A stretch of 64,000 nt of DNA from Galaxea fascicularis (taxonomy: Eukaryota > Cnidaria > Anthozoa > Scleractinia > Euphylliidae). This document shows positions 1 to 10,410 of the stretch, in pieces; within the stretch, counting starts at the first letter, position 1, and every line of letters starts with the position of its first letter. The position numbers were made by a program, and so were the translations under genes. A model generated the notes under the pieces. That model ran no database searches. It was not told where the DNA came from and was given only the letters and a program-made list of their open reading frames with translations. The stretch covers positions 1,014,501 through 1,078,500 of the forward strand of contig OX419347.1 in assembly GCA_948470475.1 (NCBI GenBank), in the 5' to 3' direction.

Positions 1-135
1 GAGGTGTGTCACCTCGCTCATCAAGACATTTCAGATCGGCCCCAGACTTAAGAAGCAGTTCCACAATACTGACGTGTTTGCCAAGGATAGCATTGTGCAA
101 AGGTGTCTTGCCAAATGAATCCGGGGTGTTAACAT
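1..135 (-). CDS. Ankyrin-repeat protein gene, third visible exon (partial, runs off the left edge)
   Basis: The minus strand reads an ankyrin repeat containing the signatures [25 protein letters not shown] and, at the window edge, RGDTPL, which opens the next repeat. These are the TPLH turn, the helix and the LLLxxGAD end typical of the family. The exon starts after a good acceptor (TTTCGCAG at 136-143, read on the minus strand). Its first two bases complete a GAT codon whose G comes from the exon at 258-351, so the splice phase (1) agrees. Ankyrin repeats are protein-binding scaffolds. The partner and cellular role cannot be told from this fragment, because the rest of the protein lies outside the window. 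Confidence 0.85.
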
Positions 136-257
136 CTGCGAAACGAATAGCAGTAACATATCTTAAACAGATATTTTTAAGAGAAAACAATTAATTACGG
201 CCGTCGTATCCGGCTAAATAACACTGTGCGTGGGTATCAAGGACTAAACACACTCAC

Positions 258-351
258 CAACACCTTTCCCGACCAATTTCTGGACCTCAGCTTCATTTCC
301 TGACAAGGCTGCGAGGTGTAACTTTTGCAACTTGTTCCCTTTGCCCGTTTT
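258..351 (-). CDS. Ankyrin-repeat protein gene, second exon
   Basis: A 94-nt exon on the minus strand between an acceptor TTATCAG and a donor GTGAGTG. It reads KTGKGNKLQ followed by LHLAALSGNEAEVQKL and VGKGV, the front half of an ankyrin repeat. It begins in phase 0 and ends in phase 1, which joins to the next exon to give [16 protein letters not shown], the expected repeat boundary. It can accept any upstream exon that ends in phase 0. That holds for the exon at 1793-2086 and also for the short exons at 5.5, 6.4, 9.4 and 11.4 kb. Confidence 0.85.
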
Positions 352-1792
352 CTGATAAGAACAAAATTAAAGCAACGAGAAATACGTTAAACGGTTCACG
401 ATTTCTTTGTGTGACTGGCTTAAGACTCTTTCACTACCAAAAGTACACCTCGTCAAAAGTAGAGGCTTAAACATAATTATACCCAAATGTCAGGTCTTAA
501 GAAAAATGAATAAGTCAGTATATTGAGGCTTGACGGCTTGCAAAACTAATTAGCAAAACTCTCCAACCGTTTGAATCATAAAACAAGAAAAACAGACATC
601 TTGAACTTTCTAGCACTGAGGGGTCTTATGGGCCTCGGGTTATACTTTCAATTCAACTTTAGGCCTGGTTCTTGCAAGATTAATATACTGATATATATTG
701 TGCCCCACTCAGTCCAATCAGTTATAACCATAACTAATTAACTGAAACAATCCATATGAAGTGCTTTTTCGAATAGGTTTTCGTGATGATATCATCTCTT
801 TAGACCTTTCAAACTTTTAAAATTTTCCAAAACGCTTGCTATGAAACAAGAGCACTAGTTAAAAGTGCATCAGGTTTTACTGTGCATCGCTTAACGGCTG
901 TTATTGTCCATACGAAAATACAGTGGCAGCTTAAACAACGGTGAATTCAGTTTATGTATCTTAAGTGGACTGAACGAATTCCACTTGAAGCAGGAATGGT
1001 TAAGCTGTTTGAAATCCGATGATAAATTGATGAAATAAATAGCCTTAAGATCTTAATGATTGTAGATACATGTAGATTGTGCAGCTACGCATAGAATATT
1101 ATGCTGCGGTTTGTTAAATGCCTTGTAAAGACATAATTGTCATTGATAAAATTAAATCTTACCACTCTTCTGTACGATCCGAAGTAATAATTCAACATGA
1201 ATATCGCGAATTTGTCAGGACAGTCTTTCACTGTTCCCTCAACTTGAGCTCTCGGCATGAAAATATAAGTCAAGTTTTTCAAATAGTTTCCAAGTAGCCG
1301 GGTGCTAACACAATGAACGTTGACCGAGGAAAGAGGTGTTAACTAAATTTCATTCGATACAAATTAATTTTAACTTAATTCCGTGAAAAGTTTGAGAAGC
1401 GTAAATTAATGGCCGGGATTAAGAATCTCGACTGAAGAGAACCAAACTAATGAAGGTTAAGCCTATCCATGATGTAAGCGCGAAATTAGAACGAATTACT
1501 CGGCACATAACAGATGTCCCTTTAGGCGCTTGCTCCACCTTATCTTAGTTCAATACTAGTGGTATGGTTCATTTTCTCCTTTACACCGGACCGCCGGGCT
1601 TCCCTCTTACGTTTTCGTCACAACTACGGTTAGTCTTAGTCGAGGTCCGTAGATTACCTATGCAGGTATATGTGTCGACATCATCACGCACTTTTGAAAG
1701 ACCTATGACACCGTCTTCAATAAACTTCACAAGAAAAGTCTTGATAACAGCAAACTGTTTAGAAGCGCACGCTATAAAAAGCCATGTCTTAC
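352..1792 (-). other. Intron of the ankyrin-repeat gene
   Basis: AT-rich non-coding sequence between the donor next to 1793 and the acceptor next to 351. I see no further ankyrin exon, tRNA or clear mobile element in it. The 65-codon minus frame at 1085-1282 has no splice borders and no recognisable motif. Confidence 0.6.
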
Positions 1793-2086
1793 CTGATGAA
1801 GTTTTGCGCGCGCCGTTTTCGAAGTTCCAGTGGCATTGCTGTTTGCGTCTTTAGGAAAATCATCCGAAACGTCAGAACTCAGAGATATTTGACTGAATTT
1901 TCTCATATATGCCGACCTGTCTATCGTCGGACTTGGCGGAGGTTGGGAATTTAATGGGATGTCTTTCTCCGTCTTAAGATATTTATCCGCTTTCGACACA
2001 GAACCAGATGAAGGCTGTAAGTATGATGTGGTCTGCCTCTTTTTCAAGGCCTGCTTATGATACATATTTCCCGGAGAAGCAGCCAT
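1793..2086 (-). CDS. Ankyrin-repeat protein gene, probable first coding exon (disordered N-terminus)
   Basis: 98 codons on the minus strand from ATG at 2086 to a consensus donor CAG|GTAAGA. The start has a strong Kozak context (G at -3, G at +4). The encoded N-terminus begins MAASPGNMYHKQALKKRQ. It is rich in Ser, Lys and Pro (PPPSPT, SLSSDVSDDF) with no hydrophobic core, so it is probably disordered and phosphorylatable. The exon ends in phase 0 and the ankyrin exon at 258-351 starts in phase 0, so the two join without a frame break. I do not recognise the N-terminal region, so the gene cannot be named beyond ankyrin-repeat protein. Confidence 0.7.
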
Positions 2087-3529
2087 TTCTAAAGTGTTCC
2101 CTCTTAGGTCGCTATACAGCCCAAGGAGAGAACTTTTCGACTCCTGTTTCTAGGTGACAAAAGTATTTTCATATTGCATGTTCCGCACCATTGAACATTT
2201 GTTTGCCGATCACTGACTACAGTGACCTCGGATACTAGTTCAACATCACAATGTTGACACCTTGGTATGAATAGAACAACTTTTAGGCCCAATTATATTG
2301 GCAAATGTAAGTCTGTTTACATTGTAATCGTTAATTCTTTTCATATTATAATCGGTGTATATGCTTTCATTTAGAGAATTGCACTTCCGTTTTAAAACGA
2401 AAAAATTTAGCAAGCTTGAGCGTTTTCTTTTTCAGTTTTCCATAAATCCATTTTGAAACTTTTTTCAGGATTTTCTTTTTAATGCTTAGTGCAGGTTTCA
2501 CACATGAGCGAATCTAATTTGTAAAACCAAAGAATCAAAGACAGGGCCAGTTCGGTAAAAGAACTGATGATTTTGAAATGACACCCCGGTTGAAATTATC
2601 AGGCTCAACTGCGAATGCTGAAGGAAAAGGAGGACGAGTAATTTGTGTCGTGATTAACCGTTTAGCAGTAAATTGATGGTAAGAAAGTTGAAAAAACGTT
2701 GCCAGTGAAAATTCTGATGAACTTAATTTTGGATATATTTTAGTATCTTTGTGGAGCAGGGTAGGAGACACCAGTTTTGACTGATCCTCACTGCATGACG
2801 GAATCATGAGTTTTCTTTAACAGTCTGAGAAGACGGTGACTCGGAAAACGTGGCAAGACTCAATTCGGAGACTGTCAGGCGACGGCATTAGTTACAGATA
2901 ATTGGTTGGTTTTTGACTACCCATTGTTGGTCACAATACTCTTATGTAAACACGTTTGAACACTCGACGCAATATGAAGAACTCTACTGGAACAGGAAAA
3001 GAGAGTTACTTCAACGCATAGTCTACCCTCATTTTAGAATTTTTAGAGGACGGTATTGCGGTCAGGGTTTTGATTGTTTTCTTCCACTGAACTCCACTTG
3101 GCCATAAGAGTTATTAATTGAACAAGCCACACTGTGATGCAATCGACGTAACGCTTTTGGTACGCGGACGCTGATAACTCAAAAAGGGCACTAAAAATTC
3201 ATCATAAGCCATGAGTTACTATGGTCCTACTTAAAGATACTTTGATTTAGAGGATTTTTTACAAGCTTGACAGGCACGTCTCGTCTAAGTAGTTAAATTA
3301 TGAAAAAGAAAACGCAGTTTTAGGGGCTTCTTTCTGTAGCCTTCGCTAAACATCCGTCACTGATATACATACTCTTTAAAAACAAACTGATCTGGATGGA
3401 CAGTTCTGAATAATAGTGAAATTCTCTTTACAAGTGATCTAGTCTGGCTGGCCAGTTCTGACTGAAATGGTAAGCGCCCATAATTTGAAGGACATCACTG
3501 TCACAATTTATCTCCGCAATAAGCCGGAT
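2087..3529. other. No gene seen
   Basis: Between the 5' end of the ankyrin exon and the tRNA gene. The promoter of the exon at 2086 should lie in the first few hundred bases, but I see no convincing TATA or CpG-rich core. The small frames here lack splice sites and family motifs. Confidence 0.5.
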
Positions 3530-3602
3530 GGGGAATTAGCTCAAGTGGTAGAGCGCTCGCTTAGCATGCGAGAGGTACCGGGATCGATACCCGGATTCTC
3601 CA
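3530..3602 (+). tRNA. tRNA-Ala (anticodon AGC)
   Basis: A complete 73-nt cloverleaf. The 7-bp acceptor stem pairs GGGGAAT with ATTCTCC (one G-U pair), followed by discriminator A at 3602. The D-arm contains TAGCTCAAGTGGTAGAGC, which is also the Pol III A box. The anticodon stem CTCGC/GCGAG closes the loop TTAGCAT, with anticodon AGC at 3563-3565. The T-arm contains GGGATCGATACCC, which includes the B box. CCA is not encoded, as expected for a eukaryotic nuclear gene, and there is no intron. AGC with wobble inosine reads GCU, GCC and GCA. It looks functional. Confidence 0.96.
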
Positions 3603-3606
3603 ATCC

Positions 3607-3612
3607 TTTTTT
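3607..3612 (+). terminator. Pol III terminator of tRNA-Ala
   Basis: A run of six T residues begins five bases after the tRNA 3' end, the standard RNA polymerase III stop. Confidence 0.85.
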
Positions 3613-5451
3613 CCATTCGTTTTTCTTTCTTCTCTTCTGTTTTCCCATTAGCTAAATTAAAACCTGGATTCTTAAACGAGCAGTGTTCTCAGTAATGCAC
3701 AAACACATCGTGGCCTCCCCTACTGTATTAAGAAACTGAGGAGAGCCTCAAACGTGATTGGGTACTTAATCTTTTAATACTTTTTTCTGATCATGTTTCC
3801 CGCGATTAGTGGAATTGAGTGACAAACATCCTGAACCAGGGAAATTAAAGGCGTCGTGTTTTCGTTGAAAAATGTTGCGCCATAAACTGTACAGTGCTGG
3901 CACCATTTGGACTACGAGTCGGCAAAGCAAGTATTTTTGCTTTAGTCTTGAGAAATTTTATCATAGCTTGGAGAGTACCAATAAATTCAGTGTTTGTTGT
4001 GAAAGTGAAACTCAAACAGGAGCGCAAACTTAATGACCATTCACGCCTCAGTTTAGAGTTGAAAAAAGCTGCGGATCTGAACAGGAGTGGGAGTCAAGCA
4101 GCATAAAAATTCCATTTAGTTTCCGCAAAAAAAAATTGTACTAAAGACGCTGCAAATCGCGTGGTGAACCGTGGTTAAGGTTCTCTTTAGATGTCTCGCT
4201 TGCGGCACTTGGATTAAAATTGTCGTAACATCTTCGGACATTTTCGGTAATGATTAGAAATCATCAGCACAACGTCGGAAATCTTCGGCATAATCTCACG
4301 CAATTGACTTATGGTTTTCGCACAGATGTAGAAATAAGTACCCTCAGCGAAATTTTGGAGAGTTAATCATAAAGAGCAGAAATGCTTCCTCGGGGAAGCC
4401 GGCATGCTTTAAAGTCGAAACCGCAAGCACCACCATCCATAAGACACCCATTGGTCGGTTTCTCGATACAGACCGTTAACTTGACAAATGTATATCACAG
4501 ATCGACTAACCAGAAACATGCAGATAATTTGCACTTGAGAGAAGACATTTGCCTTTGCAAATGACATTTTCATGATTATTTAGTTTACCACAAAGATTGC
4601 TGTCACAACTCCGCTTCTCAGAAACTGCCCTGCGGGGATCAGTCGTCAAACTACATGAAATACCGGCATTTAACAACAAGTAGTCATGAGAAAAGCGCTT
4701 TCCAACGCCGCAAGCACTGATGCTGCGCACCAAACAACTACTGTGACCAATGATAAACCTTTTTGGAGTGAAATACAGAATATGTCGCAATATAGCTGCT
4801 CTTCCGAAACTCCTCTCGGTGTCATGGTCGGCATTTTTTAATTAGCTCTTGTTTTCAGAGTGATGACGCACACACCAATTATAATTGTGAATTTTGATCA
4901 TTAAAATTTGGGAGTTCCAAAACCAACCACGATCCCTTTGGAACCCGTTCTGTGAAAAGACCTTGCCCGCACTTTACCACTACACAAAATTAAGAACCTG
5001 CTTTGCAAGGAATTGAAGGTCAATGGATTATTACGAGGCTCGGGCGATATGGGCTTATAGGCCCTTTAACATCGACATTGAACGGTAAAACATGACTGAT
5101 TTAGCTTTAGAATATTGGGGTCTGCCAGATATGGGCCATCCTCCATTTACGAGTCAGTCTAACGTATATTACGACCAACCAAAGCAAATTGTAAATTCAG
5201 GATTTTCCTTGGAAACATGGTTACTTATGATTTTGTGTTTTTGGTCTCAGTGAAAAACGAAGGACTGTGCCATATAGACCTGCCATACTTTACGCACACA
5301 GCTCCCCTATAGCAGTGTCAAAGCTTTTCAGGGAACTGATAAGGGTGATCGTGGGACATACAAATGTCGACAAAGAAATGAAAACTGCTGGCCGGCTGTG
5401 CTAAATAAAATAAACAATTACTGATCAAGAACATTGGATATGTCAACTCAC
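3613..5451. other. No gene seen; short degenerate TTCGG-type repeats near 4.2-4.3 kb
   Basis: Non-coding AT-rich sequence. At about 4225-4300 a motif like ATCTTCGG recurs a few times around a small inverted segment (GATTAGAAATCATC), suggesting an old palindromic element. The 70-codon plus frame (3894-4106) and the minus frames nearby have no splice borders or family motif. Confidence 0.4.
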
Positions 5452-5550
5452 TCCTGGTAATGAAAACCGTCTTGTTGCATCTTCATCGATGGCAATCAGA
5501 GAGAAAATATCTGAGTTTTCTCCATCCGAAAATTTGAGATCGTTTTCCAT
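5452..5550 (-). CDS. Candidate alternative first exon A (paralogous acidic exon family)
   Basis: 33 codons from ATG (strong Kozak, A at -3 and G at +4) to a donor GGA|GTGAGT, ending in phase 0. The peptide starts MENDLKFSDGENSDIFSL and is acidic. It shares the pattern ME-x-FS-x-(D/E)-IF-x-L with the exons at 9388-9501 and 6956-7060, on the same strand and with the same layout. The downstream ankyrin exon at 258-351 accepts phase 0, so this could be an alternative N-terminus of that gene. It could also belong to a separate, unseen gene. No transcript evidence is available here. Confidence 0.5.
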
Positions 5551-6302
5551 ACTGTTTGCCAGAAGGAGAAACTAATTCCGCGTCGGGTATCAATATTGAC
5601 ACCTGCTGATCCTTTCGGCGTTATTGCTATTTATAAGTTTAAATAATCAGGTGAATTTAATTGAAACTAGGATTCATAATGATTGCGAAAGCCAACGGGT
5701 TTTGTGGTTAGGAAAGATTCGTGATACTGTTCTTCTAGTAGCTTCGAAAAGTTTAGAAGAGGTCCATCAAGTCTCGATCGCTGGGCGTAGAGCTTTAATA
5801 CTACTCAACAAACGCGCTTGACAAGGGGGAAGACAGTTAACATTGGGCAATTAGGTGATAAAAATTGTCATCAGCCAATCAATTGCCGTCAACAAAGATT
5901 CATGCTCAACAAAGCTAGACCGAGGGTCCGTTTGATTCAAGACCCAAAATCTGCACTTGCATTAATGAATGCGAACAGGTAACGAAATCGGGAAGCTAAA
6001 ATCACCAAATAAAAGCAAAATAGCGGGCGAGGGAACAGGTCTCATGATAAATTCGGATAGCATTATATCTTCCGAGTGGAGATGGCTGACACGAACGCTG
6101 TTATAACTACTGTGTTGACTCGACTCTCTCTCTCATAAGCCCGGTGCATGGTTTCCTGAGGTCTCCTAACTTAAAGGTAAAACATGTATTTATCCCAAGA
6201 GAGGTTCAACCGGGTTTACTTTACGAAACTTGCGTTTCCCTCTGTTAATATCAGAGTCATTTCTACCTGTGGTCTTGAACAAAACGTGGGCGTTTCGCTC
6301 AC
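5551..6302. other. No gene seen
   Basis: Sequence upstream of exon A on the minus strand. The 65-codon plus frame at 5624-5821 has no start context or motif that supports it. A promoter for exon A would be expected here, but no clear core element is visible. Confidence 0.4.
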
Positions 6303-6467
6303 ATCCAAAATTGGTAACTTAAAAACTATGACGAATGATAGTGTTTTTTCCCCTTCTCTATCTTTCTTCGCCTCTTCCCCTTTAATCGTTAAAGCCTTGT
6401 TTTGGTCCAATTCTGCTGACATTTTATCTACTCCGCTTTTAAGTTTAACAGTACTAGATTCAGACAA
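6303..6467 (-). CDS. Candidate exon of unknown function (charged, phase 0)
   Basis: 55 codons on the minus strand ending at a donor GAT|GTGAGC in phase 0. The peptide has a charged stretch, TIKGEEAKKDREGEK, which favours real coding over chance. It is not similar to the acidic exon family around it, but it shares strand, size class and splice phase. The start could be the Met at 6467 or the internal Met 15 codons later. Low-to-moderate support only. Confidence 0.3.
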
Positions 6468-6536
6468 ACATGCATATTTCTGAGCAAACTGTACCAGAGG
6501 ACTCTAGCTGGTAGACTGGTACCAGAGGTGTGAAGT

Positions 6537-6692
6537 AATAGGCCATATTCGTATTCTCGGTATTGAACTGGATCTAGCACGAAGTGGAGGCTCTTGCGGG
6601 GGTATCTTTTCATATGTAACTGTATTCCCCCGCAAGAGCCTCCACTTCGTGCTAGATCCAGTTCAATACCGAGAATACGAATATGGCCTATT
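6537..6692. mobile_element. 156-bp hairpin (palindromic) MITE-like element, copy 1
   Basis: Two perfect inverted arms of about 67 bp, from AATAGGCCATATTCG to CGAATATGGCCTATT, surround a short loop near 6605-6625. The element has no coding capacity. Flanks fit AT-rich target sites (AAT/ATT). A second full copy lies at 10255-10410 and an end fragment at 13757-13783, so this is a dispersed family. The transposase family is not identifiable from the element. Confidence 0.9.
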
Positions 6693-6955
6693 CTTATGAT
6701 AATGATGGGTCTTGTCTTAAACGATACATCTTTAAAAAATTAAATACTGTCAAAATAGTGTCATGGATAGGGAAAGAAACGTTCGTGTTATTTATGGAAT
6801 CATATCATTGCGTAGCTATTTTCTTGTTTATAACTGTGTTACGGCTTCCTACCCAAATATGCTAATCGCCAAGGGGCAAGGAAACTCACTAACCCAAAAC
6901 GCATTGTTATAGTTAAATATTGAAGAAGTAGAGAATCTTGTTATTTTGACTCCCA

Positions 6956-7060
6956 GGGATAAAGGGAACGCGGCTTCGGTGTTTTAGAAACAGTGGCAAC
7001 TGTAGCCAAATAAAATATCTCCGAGCTTTCCAGCTCTGAAAATTCGTGAGCTTCCTCCAT
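6956..7060 (-). pseudogene. Decayed exon C of the acidic exon family (donor lost)
   Basis: Minus-strand frame from ATG at 7060 (good Kozak) reading MEEAHEFSELESSEIFYLA, which matches the ME-x-FS-x-(D/E)-IF-x-L pattern of the exons at 5452-5550 and 9388-9501. Where those exons have GG|GTGAGT this copy reads CTGGGAGTC, so the GT of the donor is missing and the frame runs on until TGA just past the CAAAATAAC stretch. I read it as a dead paralogue. It could also be a terminal exon with a read-through C-terminus. Confidence 0.4.
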
Positions 7061-8149
7061 GTCGTTAGCAGAGTCCCGCTGGTTCGAAAGACTAATAATA
7101 TTTGACGTGGACGCCTTACTTAATAGGACGCTGAGGCTAATTACTCTGAATAAACTGGAGCATATTAGGCAGCACGCAAACGTTTATCGTTTCATAAGGG
7201 AATAAGTGATCATAGTGCACTTGAATTGTGTTTGAAGTGCACTTGAGATGAACTTGTGTGTGAACTTCGCCCATATTGTGCAACTTGAACGAGATAGAAT
7301 AATCGCAAACGGCTTGAGATACCACAAAGTTATATTTTGAAGTGACATTTTAGTTGCCCTAGCCGTAGTCGTTGCTTAAACTCCCTAGTGTTGTCCGTGT
7401 TCTAACACAAAATGTAAAATTATTTCAGTTTTATGCCAGTAATGTAATTGCATCTACAAATACGCCAACTTGTATTTGTTGTCTTTTAAAAATCCGCTGA
7501 AAATCGGTGTATCTTTACACTAAATTCGACGTTTACAAGGCTAGTTTTGCAACTTGAAAGTAATCAATAGACTAAAAACACACATAAATTGTGTGAGCTC
7601 TTCGCCCCACGAATACTGAGTTGCGTACAAACAAAGCACTGAAGAGCCTTGCCAACAATGACAAAACGCGAACGAAGTAGAACGAACAGTAACTCGTGAT
7701 CCACTGCCGTGTGAAACGCCGAAGATAGGTCCAGCAATAAAAGGTCAACCGAACGACGATGGTCTGTAGCATCAAGGATATTTATTATAAACCTTTATCA
7801 TGGCCGTTTCAGTGTTATGTAGTCTATTCTCAGCTGACTGAAACAAACACTGACGTTATTGCGTACTATACATAATAGTCGATAAGCTGAGATGCAACTG
7901 CCTTTTCAACTACTTTCGATACATAAGCCAGGTAAGACATCCGTCTAAAATTTGTAAGATCTCATAGCAGTATTTACTAGGTGTGCTGATAAAATGTGAA
8001 ATCTTGCCAATATTTGACAGGATTAACGACCCAACCCACGCACAACTCATTGTAAAATTGCTCCAACTCATCCATTACCCCCGACAAGCTCAACTCAATG
8101 GCTCGTTATGCCTAATCAAGCATCAATGGGTAATACAGGGAAAAACACC
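7061..8149. other. No gene seen
   Basis: AT-rich non-coding DNA. A short direct repeat of the kind GTGCACTTGA occurs at about 7215-7245. Nothing else is supported. Confidence 0.4.
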
Positions 8150-8313
8150 ATTTTGCTAATGATCAGTTCCAAGTGAGATGTGGGTAGATCTAGTCCTTTG
8201 TGGGGGCAAACGGCCATTTTAGAAGGTCAGTTTGAAATTCTAATTTTGACCGTTTGCCGCCACAAAGGAATGGATCTAGCCACAACTCACTTGGAACTGA
8301 TCATTAGCAAAAT
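8150..8313. mobile_element. 164-bp inverted-repeat (MITE-like) element
   Basis: Arms from ATTTTGCTAATGATCAG to CTGATCATTAGCAAAAT pair almost perfectly for the outer 28 bases and then imperfectly to the centre near 8232. A different family from the 156-bp hairpin, with no coding capacity. The 70-codon plus frame overlapping it (8180-8392) is a by-product of the palindrome. Confidence 0.85.
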
Positions 8314-9387
8314 AGGTGTATTGGCTCCCTTGAGAGGTCTTAAATGCAGAATTACTCTGGGCTTCCAGTTATATATAGCAATTCTTCAGTAAAGACATAT
8401 TAAAGTGAACAACATGCACATTTTTTTTTATTACTCCGGCTTTTGATTAAAGTAGAACTACAGACAGCATTACCTCTATGAACGGCTGGAGTGTCTTAGA
8501 AAACGCACTAAAATCTGGTTACTTTTTGCTTCCCTTTTGACATAATTGCTTTATTGCATATTTCTGATCTCTCCTCGGTAGTCATAGTAAGGTTTCAACA
8601 GGCAAGCGCCATGAACCGGCGGTGGAGTGCATGATCTCTACACTCAGCCAGTTACGTTGAAAAAGACTACTTAGCGAAATGTTTTGCGCACACTCCATAG
8701 TACATTGTGTGCAGTCATCAGGCGAACATCCTTATCCCATTTACGTACTTATTTTTATGCCTGAACTCCAATTGAAATTGCTTATATAGGTTGCCGCTCC
8801 ATTCTAGCCGTAGCGCATCTGCAACAGTTCTATCTAAGAACAGTTGAACATAGCTCGATATTTAAATGAAACGAGATTTTCAATTCGACTTAACAACATT
8901 TTCGGTGTTGTTGCATGAATCCGGGAAGACTATTAAATTTTAAAACGGCTCCCGCAGATTTAAGCTGGAGTTTTATGCTATTGCAATCCCTTTAGTCTAC
9001 GGTTATAAAATTCAGATATTTTGATATATTTTGCGAGGTCTTGATATTCAGATTTATCAACAGATCGTGTAATGGTTTCTTTCTCTTGTTATTAGCGTGC
9101 ATTAATTAATGAAGGACGAGCAGGCATACGGACTTTCAGTGAAACTAAAGGTATATTTGATAATCAGTCGTTTCATGGACCATATAAACAGAAGCTAAGG
9201 CCAAGTAAAACTTTTGGTTTCGTGGTACAAGATTCACGGTGTTTTTCGTATCTTACTTTGTTTCAGAGCTTACAAACTCCAGTTTTTACAGTGAATAAGG
9301 AAAAACCTACTGTACCGCAACAGAATAAGTAATCTAGTCTATTCTCGATTAGCTTCACTCGGAGGAAAGATAATGGATTGTACTCAC
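8314..9387. other. No gene seen
   Basis: Non-coding AT-rich stretch between the inverted-repeat element and exon B. I see no splice-bounded frame or structured RNA. Confidence 0.4.
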
Positions 9388-9501
9388 CCCTGTTAGATGA
9401 AGTGAAAACTTGCTATGTTTTGCTTTTACACCCTCAACTACAGCCAAATCAAAGATATCTAACTTTTCATCAGCTGCGGAAAATGCGAGATTCTCTTCCA
9501 T
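9388..9501 (-). CDS. Candidate alternative first exon B (paralogous acidic exon family)
   Basis: 38 codons from ATG (G at -3, G at +4) to a donor GGG|GTGAGT, ending in phase 0. The peptide begins MEENLAFSAADEKLDIFDLA. It aligns with exon A (5452-5550) through MEx-F-S, the acidic run, DIF-x-L and a C-terminal FSL, and both stop at a Gly codon immediately before GTGAGT. Shared strand, phase, donor and sequence make a duplicated exon more likely than chance. The product role is unknown. It could feed the ankyrin exons about 9 kb downstream. Confidence 0.5.
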
Positions 9502-10185
9502 AACCAGTATTGTTGACAAGTCCGAAGGTACTGGAGAACAATTGTTTTGATTTTTTGTTTTTGATGACTTTTGGACTAAATATAACTTACAATGACGTCT
9601 GACTGAATTTAAATAGGAAATTATGTGGATGTTAGTAAATTTTAAGATAACTATCTCTTGACAAAAACGCAGAGCTATTGTTCTTCAATCCCGCTTTTCA
9701 AAGAAAACAAAATGGGGGTATTGATTCAACTGATAAGTGAAATAGTTAAAATAGACTTTTTCTTCTGTGTGTATTTAACTGTATTAATTATCCTTCAGCA
9801 GGAGGCCTACATAGAAAATCTTGGCGGACATGGCAGCATTTCAAATCAATGTTAATTAAACAAATTCTCCTAACTAGTAACTTCAAAGTATGTAGAGAAC
9901 AGGGAAGAGAATATGTATTTTGATCAGAGGGTTAACAATGTTAAGTTGCGTCAGGAGTAGAACCGCTACATAGCTCCAGTTGAAGGGATTTCGTAATACC
10001 CCGCCTTATCTCACGGTTGCTCAGCGACTTGCGACAGGTCGAGAGTCAATAAATTAATTATTAACTACGAAGACTGTTGGGAGAAATTGGGTGCTGGTCA
10101 CTAATGTGGCTTAAAAAGAGCCTCGTTTTCAGCAGGTGTAAACGCAAAGCATCCTATACCGGACAATATGTCTTGTGTAATGTCT
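9502..10185. other. No gene seen
   Basis: AT-rich non-coding sequence upstream of exon B. The 65-codon plus frame at 9658-9855 has no supporting feature. Confidence 0.4.
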
Positions 10186-10254
10186 TAGATAGATAGATAG
10201 AAACTTTATTAAAGTGTCAAAGCCGTCTAGCCAGGGATAAAAGAATCCCTTACT
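10186..10254 (-). mobile_element. 3' tail fragment of a CR1/L2-like non-LTR retrotransposon
   Basis: On the minus strand this reads AATAAAGTTTC followed by about four ATCT repeats, the polyadenylation signal plus short tandem repeat tail typical of CR1/L2-type elements. The intact element in this window ends in the same way (AATAAA then GTATGTATG). Only the tail is visible. The 156-bp hairpin element at 10255-10410 abuts it, and AT-rich sequence after 10410 may be the rest of the 3' UTR. Confidence 0.6.
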
Positions 10255-10410
10255 AATAGGCTATTTTGGTATTCTCGGTATTGAACTGGATCTAGCATGA
10301 AGTGGAGGCTCTTGCAGGGGAATCTTTTCATATGTAAATGTATTCCCCCGCAAGAGCCTCCACTTCATGCTAGTTCCAGTTCAATACCGAGAATACGAAA
10401 ATGGCCTATT
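10255..10410. mobile_element. 156-bp hairpin (palindromic) MITE-like element, copy 2
   Basis: Same length and layout as the element at 6537-6692. Copy 2 reads CATGAAG/CTTCATG where copy 1 reads CACGAAG/CTTCGTG, so the difference is mirrored in both arms. A second mirrored difference lies near the tips (ATTTT/AAAAT versus ATATT/AATAT). A few one-arm changes are also present (GGTATTC versus CGTATTC, GTTCCAG versus GATCCAG). Confidence 0.9.

Noticed and set aside
6216..6483. 99-codon plus frame opposite the candidate exon at 6303-6467.
   Set aside because: Hydrophobic, serine-rich antisense shadow of the charged minus frame; no splice or motif support.
8180..8392. 70-codon plus frame.
   Set aside because: It lies mostly inside the 164-bp palindrome and is created by it.
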